This document shows, one piece after another, positions 57,234-64,000 of a stretch of DNA of 64,000 nt. The position numbers were made by a program, and so were the translations under genes. Origin of the DNA: Streptomyces seoulensis (GTDB taxonomy: Bacteria; Actinomycetota; Actinomycetes; Streptomycetales; Streptomycetaceae); assembly GCF_022846655.1 (NCBI RefSeq), contig NZ_AP025667.1:2393001-2457000 (forward strand), written 5' to 3'. How positions within the stretch are numbered: the first letter of the stretch is position 1; each line of letters starts with the position of its first letter. The notes under the pieces are model-generated. The model searched no databases. It saw nothing but the letters and a program-made list of their open reading frames with translations, and was not told where the DNA came from.

Positions 57234-57295
57234 TTGACACCGGGTGCCAGGGCTTCTAGCGTCACGGGTGCTGAAGGTACTAAGCGGTCGCTCAC
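57234..57295 (+). promoter_or_regulatory. Strong promoter and inverted repeat upstream of the SDR genes
   Basis: TTGACA (57234-57239), 17 bases, TAGCGT (57257-57262) is near-consensus for the main sigma factor. Transcription should start near 57269. Just downstream, TACTAAGCGGTCGCTCA (about 57278-57294) contains the imperfect repeat AGCG-GT-CGCT, placed where a TetR-type repressor would block elongation. This motif type is often seen before actinobacterial acyl-CoA and lipid genes; the binding protein is not identified. Confidence 0.7.
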
Positions 57296-57354
57296 CGCAC
57301 GGCGGGTCCGGTGCCGGACCCGTCGGGTTCTCTCAAGGGCGAGGAGAAGCAGCA

Positions 57355-58116
57355 ATGTCCACCAATGAACAGCGGGTCGCGGTAGTCACCGGCGCGGCGC
57401 GCGGTATCGGCGCCGCCACCGCCGTACGGCTGGCCGCCGAGGGTCACGCCGTCGCCGTGATCGACCTGGACGAGGCCGCCTGCAAGGACACCGTCGAGAA
57501 GATCACCTCGGCGGGCGGCAAGGCCGTCGCGGTCGGTGCCGACGTCTCCGACGAGGCGCAGGTCGAGGCGGCCGTGGCGCGGATCGTGGAAGAGCTGGGC
57601 GCGCCGACCATCCTCGTCAACAACGCCGGTGTGCTCCGCGACAACCTGCTGTTCAAGATGAGCGTGTCCGACTGGGACACCGTGCTCGGCGTGCACCTGC
57701 GCGGCTCGTTCCTGATGACCAAGGCGGTCCAGAAGCACATGGTGGACGCGGGCTTCGGCCGGGTCGTCAACCTGTCCTCGTCCTCAGCGCTCGGCAATCG
57801 CGGCCAGGCCAACTACTCGGCCGCCAAGGCGGGTCTGCAGGGCTTCACCAAGACCCTCGCCATCGAGCTGGGCAAGTTCGGCATCACCGCCAACGCCGTC
57901 GCGCCGGGCTTCATCGCCACCGAGATGACCAAGGCCACCGCCGACCGCGTGGGCATGGACTTCGACGACTTCAAGAAGGCCGCCGCCACCCAGATCCCGG
58001 TCCAGCGCGTCGGGACGCCCGAGGACATCGCCAACGCCATCGCCTTCTTCACCGGGGATGCGGCCGGATTCGTCTCCGGCCAGGTGCTGTACGTCGCGGG
58101 CGGACCGCTCGACTAG
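57355..58116 (+). CDS. Short-chain dehydrogenase/reductase (FabG-like 3-oxoacyl reductase)
   Basis: This 253-residue NAD(P)-dependent SDR has the cofactor motif TGAARGIG, the NNAG motif and the catalytic Ser-Tyr-Lys set with YSAAK. The C-terminal PGFIATEMT is typical of FabG. It probably reduces a 3-oxoacyl substrate in lipid or fatty-acid metabolism. The ATG at 57355 follows GAGGAGA; the frame is open upstream to 57244 but without similarity. It is the first gene of a two-gene unit. Confidence 0.88.
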   Translation: MSTNEQRVAVVTGAARGIGAATAVRLAAEGHAVAVIDLDEAACKDTVEKITSAGGKAVAVGADVSDEAQVEAAVARIVEELGAPTILVNNAGVLRDNLLFKMSVSDWDTVLGVHLRGSFLMTKAVQKHMVDAGFGRVVNLSSSSALGNRGQANYSAAKAGLQGFTKTLAIELGKFGITANAVAPGFIATEMTKATADRVGMDFDDFKKAAATQIPVQRVGTPEDIANAIAFFTGDAAGFVSGQVLYVAGGPLD

Positions 58117-58143
58117 TCACTCGGGACCCTGGAGCACACGGAC

Positions 58144-58905
58144 ATGATTGAACTTCCCGCACTCTCCGGCAAGGCCGCGCTCGTCACGGGCGCCAGCCGG
58201 GGCATCGGCTACGGCGTCGCGGAGGCCCTCGTGGCGCGCGGCGACCGCGTGGTCATCACCGGCCGCAACGAGGATGCGCTGAAGGAGGCCGTCGAGCGGC
58301 TCGGTGCCGACCGCGTCATCGGCGTCGCCGGCAAGGCCCACGACCTCGCCCACCAGACCGAGGCCGTCGAACGCGCCATGGAGGCGTTCGGCCGCGTCGA
58401 CTTCCTGGTCAACAACGCGGGCACCAACCCGGTCTTCGGCCCCATCGCCGACGTCGACCTGGACGTGGCCCGCAAGGTGTTCGAGACCAACGTGATCTCG
58501 GCGCTCGGCTTCGCCCAGAAGACCTGGCACGCCTGGCAGCGGGAGAACGGCGGCGCGATCGTCAACATCGCCTCCGTCGCCGGACTCGCGCCCTCGCCGT
58601 TCATCGGCGCCTACGGCGTCAGCAAGGCCGCGATGATCAACCTGACCCAGCAGCTCGCGCACGAGTTCGCGCCCAAGGTGCGGGTCAACGCCATCGCCCC
58701 GGCGGTGGTGAAGACCAAGTTCGCCGAGGCCCTGTACGAGGGCCGCGAGGCGGAGGCGGCCGCCGCCTACCCGCTCGGCCGGCTCGGCGTCCCCTCCGAC
58801 ATCGGCGGGGCCGCGGCCTTCCTCACCTCCGAGCAGTCCGACTGGGTCACCGGTCAGACGCTCGTCGTGGACGGCGGCATCTTCCTCAACGCCGGGGTGG
58901 GCTGA
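58144..58905 (+). CDS. Short-chain dehydrogenase/reductase 2
   Basis: This 253-residue SDR has the cofactor motif TGASRGIG, NNAGTNP and the catalytic YGVSK, with a C-terminal WVTGQTLVVDGG. It is only distantly similar to the preceding SDR. It lies 27 bases downstream on the same strand and is probably co-transcribed. The substrate is unknown; the pair could act in series on one lipid or acyl pathway. A strong terminator follows. Confidence 0.88.
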   Translation: MIELPALSGKAALVTGASRGIGYGVAEALVARGDRVVITGRNEDALKEAVERLGADRVIGVAGKAHDLAHQTEAVERAMEAFGRVDFLVNNAGTNPVFGPIADVDLDVARKVFETNVISALGFAQKTWHAWQRENGGAIVNIASVAGLAPSPFIGAYGVSKAAMINLTQQLAHEFAPKVRVNAIAPAVVKTKFAEALYEGREAEAAAAYPLGRLGVPSDIGGAAAFLTSEQSDWVTGQTLVVDGGIFLNAGVG

Positions 58906-58926
58906 CCCCTCCCGGCCCGCGCCACC

Positions 58927-58960
58927 ACGGGCGCCGTTCCCTTCGGGGAGCGGCGCCCGT
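58927..58960 (+). terminator. Terminator hairpin after the SDR pair
   Basis: ACGGGCGCCGTTCCC and GGGAGCGGCGCCCGT pair along 15 bases (one G-T wobble) around a TTCG tetraloop. There is no T-tract. Confidence 0.88.
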
Positions 58961-59101
58961 ACGCGTTCCCGAGCGGGGCGCGGTCATGACAACGTAGTCA
59001 TCGGTAACCGTTCAACAACCCATGTTTCAGGGGAGGTTCAGGAGGTCTCGGGCTGCGGTATGGTCTGCCGACCTTGGTACGGCGGATCGAGGAGCGAGCG
59101 C

Positions 59102-60691
59102 GTGTTCAAGCGGAACAGAGTCCGGCGCAGGGTCGCGGCGGCCGCGTCCCTGACCTCACTCATCACCCTGCTGCCCGGCTGTGGCCTGCTCTCCGACGGC
59201 GGCCCCGACGACAGCAGTCCGATCGTGGTGGGGACGACGAGCGCGCCGAGCACCCTGGACCCGGCCGGCGCCTGGGACGGCTCCTGGGAACTGTTCCGCA
59301 ACGTCTACCAGACCCTCCTGGCCTACCCGAACGGCGCGACCACCCCCCAGCCTGACGCCGCCGAGAGCTGTTCCTTCACCGACTCCACCAGCCGCACCTA
59401 CCGCTGCAAGCTGCGGTCCGGGCTGAAGTTCGCCGACGGTGACCCGCTGGACGCCAAGGCCGTCCAGCACTCCATCGACCGCATCCGCACCATCAACGCC
59501 CCCAGCGGCCCGGCCGGACTGCTGGAGGGCCTGGACCGGGTGGAGACCGTCGGCACGCGGGAGATCGTCTTCCATCTGAAGAAGCCCGACGCCACCTTCC
59601 CGTTCGTGCTCGCCACCCCGGCCATGTCGCTGGTCGACCCGCGCGAGTACCCCGCCAACTCGCTGCGCACGGACAAGGACGTGCGCGGCTCCGGCCCCTA
59701 CCGGCTGGAGTCCTACGACGAGGGCGAGGAGGCGGTGCTGGTGCGCAACGACAGCTACAAGGGCTTCGCCGAGCGGGAGAACCACGCGGTCACCATCCGC
59801 TACTTCCAGGACTCCGGCGCGATGGTCAAGGCGCTGCGCGAGAAGCGGATCGACGTCACCTACCGGGGACTCGCCGCCGACGACATCCTCGCCCTGCAGA
59901 AGCAGTCCCCGGCCGATCTCCAACTGGTCGACGGCACCGGCACCGACATCAGCTACCTGGTGTTCAACCCCAAGGACCGCTGGGCCGGCAACGCGGCCGT
60001 GCGCAAGGCCGTCGCGCAGGTCGTGGACCGGGGCGCGATCGCGCACAAGGTGTACCGGGACACCGTCGAACCGCTGTACTCGATGGTCCCCAAGGGCCTC
60101 ACCGGCCACGCCACCTCCTACTTCGACCGCTTCGGCGACCCCAGCGGGGACAAGGCCCGCGCCATCCTCACCCGCGCCGGCATCGACCGGCGGGTCCCGC
60201 TCACCTTCTGGTACACCTCCGACCGCTACGGCTCCGAGACCGCCGTGATGTTCCAGGAGCTGAAGCGGCAGTTGGAGGGCTCCGGACTGTTCACGGTCAC
60301 CCTGCGCACCCGCCCCTGGAAGACCTACGTGACCGGCTACCAGAAGGGGGAGTACCCGGTGTTCGGCCGCGGCTGGTTCCCGGACTTCCCCGACGCGGAC
60401 AACTTCATCGCGCCCTTCGTCGGCGAGCACAACGCCCTCGGCACCCCGTACGTCACCAAGAAGATCACCGGCGAGCTGCTGCCCCGCTCGCGGGCGCAGG
60501 GGAACCGCGCCGAGGTGGTCAAGGACATGACGTCCGCCCAGCGGATCATGGTGGAGGACGCCCGGCTGATCCCGCTGTGGCAGGGACGCCAGTACGTCGC
60601 GGCGAGCCAGGACATCGCCGGCGGCGAGCGCGCCCTCGACCCCTCGACGATCATGACGATGTGGGAGCTGCACCGTAAGACGAGCTGGTGA
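59102..60691 (+). CDS. Peptide/nickel-type ABC solute-binding lipoprotein (family 5)
   Basis: This 529-residue extracytoplasmic lipoprotein has a signal peptide with RRRVAAAASLTSLITLLPGC, with lipidation expected at the Cys of LPGC. The mature part is an extracellular solute-binding protein family 5: PSTLDPAGAWDGSWELFRNV, DVRGSGPYRLESYDEGE and RYFQDSGAMVKALREKRID. The ligand is probably an oligopeptide. No permease or ATPase genes adjoin, so it is an orphan binding protein. The GTG at 59102 precedes the positively charged n-region. Confidence 0.88.
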   Translation: MFKRNRVRRRVAAAASLTSLITLLPGCGLLSDGGPDDSSPIVVGTTSAPSTLDPAGAWDGSWELFRNVYQTLLAYPNGATTPQPDAAESCSFTDSTSRTYRCKLRSGLKFADGDPLDAKAVQHSIDRIRTINAPSGPAGLLEGLDRVETVGTREIVFHLKKPDATFPFVLATPAMSLVDPREYPANSLRTDKDVRGSGPYRLESYDEGEEAVLVRNDSYKGFAERENHAVTIRYFQDSGAMVKALREKRIDVTYRGLAADDILALQKQSPADLQLVDGTGTDISYLVFNPKDRWAGNAAVRKAVAQVVDRGAIAHKVYRDTVEPLYSMVPKGLTGHATSYFDRFGDPSGDKARAILTRAGIDRRVPLTFWYTSDRYGSETAVMFQELKRQLEGSGLFTVTLRTRPWKTYVTGYQKGEYPVFGRGWFPDFPDADNFIAPFVGEHNALGTPYVTKKITGELLPRSRAQGNRAEVVKDMTSAQRIMVEDARLIPLWQGRQYVAASQDIAGGERALDPSTIMTMWELHRKTSW

Positions 60692-60773
60692 GCGGCCTGC
60701 CCCACGCGTTGTCAGTGGTCGCCTGTAGGTTCTGAAGCCTTGGAAGTGACCGCCGATCGTGAGGGACACCGAC

Positions 60774-61457
60774 GTGACCGACATCGCCATGCTGCCCGAG
60801 TCCTGGCAGGGCGTCCTGGGTGACGAGCTCCAGCAGCCGTACTTCAAGGAGCTGGCCGAGTTCGTCGAGGAGGAGCGGGCGAACGGTCCCGTCTACCCGC
60901 CGCGCGAGGAGGTCTTCGCCGCGCTCGCCGCGACGCCTTACGAGAAGGTCAAGGTCCTCGTCCTCGGCCAGGATCCCTACCACGGCGAGGGCCAGGGGCA
61001 TGGCCTGTGCTTCTCGGTCCGGCCGGGTGTGAAGACCCCGCCGTCCCTGCGGAACATCTACAAGGAGATGCACCAGGAGCTGGACCTGCCCGTCCCGGAC
61101 AACGGCTATCTGATGCCGTGGGCCGAGCAGGGCGTCCTGCTGCTGAACGCGGTCCTCACCGTGCGCTCCGGCGAGGCCAACTCGCACAAGGGCAAGGGCT
61201 GGGAGAAGTTCACGGACGCGGTGATCCGCGCGGTGGCCTCCCGTCCCGACCCGGCGGTCTTCGTGCTGTGGGGCAACTACGCGCAGAAGAAGCTGCCGCT
61301 GATCGACGAGACGCGGCACGTGGTGGTCAAGGGCGCGCACCCCTCGCCGCTGTCCGCGAAGAAGTTCTTCGGCTCGCGGCCCTTCACCCAGATCGACGAG
61401 GCCGTCGCCGCGCAGGGGCACGAGCCGATCGACTGGCGCATTCCCGACCTGGGCTGA
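60774..61457 (+). CDS. ung: Uracil-DNA glycosylase
   Basis: This 227-residue family 1 UDG removes uracil from DNA in base excision repair. The catalytic water-activating motif GQDPYHGEG has Asp67, and the C-terminal leucine-loop motif HPSPLSA is present. The GTG at 60774 gives the usual length of 227 residues; the GTG at 60759 is five codons earlier. Confidence 0.96.
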   Translation: MTDIAMLPESWQGVLGDELQQPYFKELAEFVEEERANGPVYPPREEVFAALAATPYEKVKVLVLGQDPYHGEGQGHGLCFSVRPGVKTPPSLRNIYKEMHQELDLPVPDNGYLMPWAEQGVLLLNAVLTVRSGEANSHKGKGWEKFTDAVIRAVASRPDPAVFVLWGNYAQKKLPLIDETRHVVVKGAHPSPLSAKKFFGSRPFTQIDEAVAAQGHEPIDWRIPDLG

Positions 61458-61466
61458 CCTGCACCG

Positions 61467-61495
61467 GCCCGGACCGCGGTGGCGCCGGTCCGGGC
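61467..61495 (+). terminator. Hairpin after ung
   Basis: GCCCGGACCG and CGGTCCGGGC form a perfect ten-base-pair stem with a nine-base loop, ten bases after the stop codon. Confidence 0.8.
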
Positions 61496-61602
61496 GTGTC
61501 GCCGTGTCGTCCGGGGCCGCCTGCCCGGTATCGCCCCCGCCTGCGGTTAGCGTCGGGGGCGGACGGCCGACGAGCGGCCGGATGACGGGTCCGGAGGGCG
61601 CG

Positions 61603-62124
61603 GTGGCGGAGCGACAGGAGCAGACGGCGCCCGACGCCCTGCTCACCCGGGTCGGACAGATCGTCATGCTCCACCGCGGCGGCGACCGCGAGGAGGCCCG
61701 GCGCCGGCTGCTGGAGCTGTGGGCCCAGGCGGCCGAGTCCGGTGACCCGCTGCACCGCTGCACCCTCGCCCACTACCTGGCCGACACCCAGGACGACCCG
61801 GCGGACGAACTCGCCTGGGATCTGCGGGCCCTGTCGGCGGCCGACGAACTGACCGACGGCCGCCCCGGCGCGGACCCCACGAGCGTGCGCGGCTTCTATC
61901 CCTCCCTGCACCTCAACCTCGCGGCCGACTACCTCAAGCTGGACCGCGCGGAAGCCGCCCGCACCCACCTGCGCCGCGCCCGCAGAGCGGCGGACACCCT
62001 CGCCGACGACGGCTACGGCACCGGCGTCCGGGCCGCGATCACCCGCCTCGAACTCCGCTTCCCCGACACCGGCCCCGCCGAGGGGGACGGCTGGGGCCCG
62101 CCGAGACAGCGGCCGCAGAGCTAG
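61603..62124 (+). CDS. Small TPR-like conserved protein
   Basis: The protein is 173 residues from the GTG at 61603, which has GGAGG at five-base spacing; the ATG at 61582 would add seven. It is all-helical with TPR-like helix pairs (LHLNLAADYLKLDRAEAART, HLRRARRAADTLADDGYG). There is no signal peptide. The role is unknown. It follows ung and its terminator, so it has its own promoter. Confidence 0.7.
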   Translation: MAERQEQTAPDALLTRVGQIVMLHRGGDREEARRRLLELWAQAAESGDPLHRCTLAHYLADTQDDPADELAWDLRALSAADELTDGRPGADPTSVRGFYPSLHLNLAADYLKLDRAEAARTHLRRARRAADTLADDGYGTGVRAAITRLELRFPDTGPAEGDGWGPPRQRPQS

Positions 62125-62125
62125 C

Positions 62126-62584
62126 TCAGTGCCCGTACGCCCGGTCGCAGATCGTCGACTGGGGGCTGTTCCTGGGCCAGCCGCCGTACTTCTTGCCCAG
62201 CGCGCACACGTTCGGGACCCTCGGCACCGTCCGGGGCGGCGGGTGCGGGGTGTCGGCGCGCTGGCGCCGCTGCTCCGGGTACGCCCGGCGGGGCGCGGGA
62301 GCCGCGGGGGGCCGCTGCGGCTCGGGCGGGGCGGGCGCGGCGGCGGCCGGGGGGCGCGGTGCGGGGGCGGCGGGGGAGTGCCCGGTACGCTCCAGCGCCT
62401 CCCGCGCGGGCCCCTGTTCCATCCGGGGCAGCGCGCTCCCGTCCGGCCGTGCCGCCGCGGGCCGGGACGGCGGGCCGGCCGGGCCCGACGCGGGTACCGC
62501 CGGCCCGTGCACGGTCATGCACCCGGTGAGAGCCGAGACGGCCACGGTGACAAGAAGCGCTGCGGCAGTCGTAGTTCGATCCAC
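62126..62584 (-). CDS. Proline-rich putative secreted lipoprotein
   Basis: The protein is 152 residues. A short signal peptide (TAAALLVTVAVSALTGC) ends in a lipobox LTGC, so a lipoprotein is likely. A long Pro/Ala-rich region (about 35-110) follows. The C-terminus, VPNVCALGKKYGGWPRNSPQ, then STICDRAYGH, is a small conserved-looking domain with two cysteines that may form a disulfide. The GTG at 62584 fits the signal peptide. It is convergent with the TPR-like gene. Confidence 0.7.
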   Translation of the reverse strand: MDRTTTAAALLVTVAVSALTGCMTVHGPAVPASGPAGPPSRPAAARPDGSALPRMEQGPAREALERTGHSPAAPAPRPPAAAAPAPPEPQRPPAAPAPRRAYPEQRRQRADTPHPPPRTVPRVPNVCALGKKYGGWPRNSPQSTICDRAYGH

Positions 62585-62697
62585 CCGACCACTCTGCGCG
62601 CCCCGCCGTCCGCCCGGCGTCGGTGACGGGCCGCCGATGCCCCGCACGAGTGATCTCTCGCCCCGCCGGGAGGGCGTGGCGCGGACGCGGGCTGACG

Positions 62698-63210
62698 CTA
62701 CTCGCCGGTCCGCCCGTCGACCCGCTCACGGATCAGGTCGGCGTGACCGTTGTGGCGGGCGTACTCCTCGATCATGTGGGTGTAGATCCAGCGGACGTTG
62801 AACGGATCGCCCGCGGATCTGCGCAGGCCCTTGGAGAAGTCGTCCAGCCCGAAACCGGCCGCGTTGCGCCGCGCCGTCCCCACCTCGGTCAGCCAGGTCG
62901 CGTACGCGTCCTGCCAGGTGTCGGCCTCGGTGATGTGCCAGTCGGCGTCCGGGTCCTCCTCGGTGGAGTACAGCACCCCCGGGTCCTCGCCGAGCAGGAT
63001 CTCGTGGAACCAGTACCGCTCGACCTCGGCCAGGTGCCGCACCAGGCCCAGGAGCGTCATGGTGGAGGGCTCCACGGAGGGGGTCCGGAGCTGCTGGTCG
63101 GTCAGGTCCGCGCACTTCTCGATCAGGGTCTGCCGGTGGTAGTCCAGCCAGCCCTCCAGCATGTCGCGCTCACCGGCGTCGATGGCGGGCTCTCGGCGTA
63201 TGTTCGTCAT
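62698..63210 (-). CDS. DinB-superfamily protein (DUF664)
   Basis: This 170-residue four-helix protein has TLLGLVRHLAEVERYWFHEI near 53-72 and a C-terminal MIEEYARHNGHADLIRERVD, giving the usual three histidine metal ligands. The ATG at 63210 begins the domain. This family includes mycothiol-dependent enzymes; the substrate is unknown. It diverges from the Gfo/Idh/MocA gene. Confidence 0.88.
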   Translation of the reverse strand: MTNIRREPAIDAGERDMLEGWLDYHRQTLIEKCADLTDQQLRTPSVEPSTMTLLGLVRHLAEVERYWFHEILLGEDPGVLYSTEEDPDADWHITEADTWQDAYATWLTEVGTARRNAAGFGLDDFSKGLRRSAGDPFNVRWIYTHMIEEYARHNGHADLIRERVDGRTGE

Positions 63211-63370
63211 GCCGCGCATCCTCGCCCAACTCCCGCGTGATGGACAGGAGTTTTCGGCTCGCCAAGGCCGGGCGGGACCTGCCGCCGCAGTCCTTCGACG
63301 GCATCGCCGACCGGCGCCCGCCGTATGCTTCCGAGGAGGAAGACGCAGGACAGCGGTAGGGAGAGCACAC

Positions 63371-64000
63371 GTGAAGGTCGGCTGCATCGGACTCGGCGAC
63401 ATCGCGCGGAAGGCGTATCTGCCGGTCCTCGGCACACAGCCCGGTCTCGACCTCCACCTCCAGACGCGCACCCCCGCCACGCTCGCCCGCGTCGCCGACT
63501 CGCTGCACCTGCCCGCCGAGCGGCGGCACGAGACGCTGGACTCCCTGCTGGACGCGGGTCTCGACGCCGCCTTCGTGCACGCGCCCACCGCCGTCCACCC
63601 GGAGATCGTCACCCGGCTCCTGGAGGCGGGCGTACCCACGTACGTGGACAAGCCACTCGCCTACGAACTCGCCGACTCCGAACGGCTGGTGGAGCTGGCC
63701 GAGCGCCGGGGCGTCCCCCTCTTCGTCGGCTTCAACCGCCGCTACGCCCCCTCCTACGCGCAGGTCCTGGAGCACCCGCGCGACCTGATCCTGCTCCAGA
63801 AGAACCGGGTCGGCCTCCCCGAGGAGCCGCGCTCGATGATCCTGGACGACTTCATCCACGTCGTCGACACCCTGCGCTTCCTGGCGCCCGGCCCGGTGGA
63901 CGACGTCACCGTGCGGGTCCGCAGCGAGGCCGGGCTGCTCCACCACGTCGTGCTCCAGCTCTCCGGGGACGGCTTCACCGCGCTCGGCGTGATGAACCGG
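63371..64000 (+). CDS. Gfo/Idh/MocA-family oxidoreductase (partial, 3' end beyond window)
   Basis: The 210 visible residues show the N-terminal Rossmann fold (KVGCIGLGDIARKAYLPVL) and the conserved EKP-like motif YVDKPLA, with FVGFNRRYAP in the sugar-binding part. The product is an NAD(P)-dependent sugar or inositol-type dehydrogenase; the substrate is not clear. The GTG at 63371 follows GGGAGAG. Confidence 0.87.
   Translation, partial: MKVGCIGLGDIARKAYLPVLGTQPGLDLHLQTRTPATLARVADSLHLPAERRHETLDSLLDAGLDAAFVHAPTAVHPEIVTRLLEAGVPTYVDKPLAYELADSERLVELAERRGVPLFVGFNRRYAPSYAQVLEHPRDLILLQKNRVGLPEEPRSMILDDFIHVVDTLRFLAPGPVDDVTVRVRSEAGLLHHVVLQLSGDGFTALGVMNR

Noticed and set aside
53971-58905. Secondary-metabolite gene cluster
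   Set aside because: TetR, a broken P450 and two SDR genes are suggestive, but there is no synthase, NRPS/PKS or transporter, and the genes are not co-directional.

Overview
The window is from a Streptomyces chromosome. The evidence is very high GC with strong third-position bias (hence the many long antisense ORFs), a complete Streptomyces-type rRNA operon with no tRNA in the spacer, frequent GTG starts, a DasR-type operator in front of crr-ptsI, and gene order that I recognise from memory as matching other streptomycetes. I see no insertion sequence, prophage, CRISPR array, tRNA gene or large biosynthetic cluster. This is mostly conserved core chromosome, grading into more variable single genes after about 40 kb.

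Layout. 1-7.8 kb: a GH31-family protein (cut by the window edge) that lacks both usual catalytic acids, diverging from acetoacetyl-CoA synthetase; a MocR-type regulator diverging from an MFS permease across a perfect palindrome; a hypothetical protein. 7.8-10.1 kb: the crr-ptsI sugar phosphotransferase genes with an upstream dre site. 10.1-15.8 kb: promoter leader, 16S, 23S, 5S and a strong terminator. 15.9-29.8 kb: a block conserved across actinobacteria (cardiolipin/PG-phosphate synthase family, mannose-1-P guanylyltransferase fused to a degenerate phosphomannomutase domain, DUF881-Sbp-DUF881, GarA-like FHA protein, FtsR, DUF151, ResR-like MerR, DinB polymerase, then gcvP under a tandem glycine riboswitch). 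It resembles the mycobacterial Rv1822-Rv1832 block, but gcvH is absent between the second DUF881 gene and garA.

29.8-34.3 kb: a molybdate locus (ModABC, a free-standing tandem-Mop protein, an HTH-Mop regulator and a small stand-alone Moco-domain protein). 34.3-38.5 kb: a KimA/YdaO-like APC permease, a universal stress protein and two small Streptomyces hypotheticals. 39.1-48.5 kb: a glutamate-cysteine-ligase-family enzyme, CPBP protease-like membrane protein, PhzF, NadE, DinB-fold protein, tandem VOC protein, PadR regulator, ClpN-domain protein and an EamA transporter. 48.5-53.6 kb: a second MocR regulator diverging from a flavin-nucleotide-binding protein, an EamA/LysR divergon, a second FMN/F420-binding-fold protein, a Tat/lipobox Rieske protein and a HAD phosphatase. 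54-55.8 kb: a TetR regulator next to a cytochrome P450 broken by one in-frame TGA. 56-58.9 kb: an overlapping HipA_2-DUF3037 pair and two SDR genes behind a strong promoter. 59.1-64 kb: a peptide-type solute-binding lipoprotein, Ung, small conserved proteins, a second DinB-fold protein and a partial Gfo/Idh/MocA oxidoreductase.

The observations that deserve most attention are the catalytically atypical GH31 protein, the two MocR genes that share one leaderless promoter/operator design, the degenerate mutase half of the guanylyltransferase fusion, the palindrome in front of the ResR-like gene, the single-codon lesion in the P450, and the HipA_2-DUF3037 pair. Nothing here is proof of a new system. 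The strongest candidates for undescribed biology are the GH31 variant and the HipA_2-DUF3037 pair.
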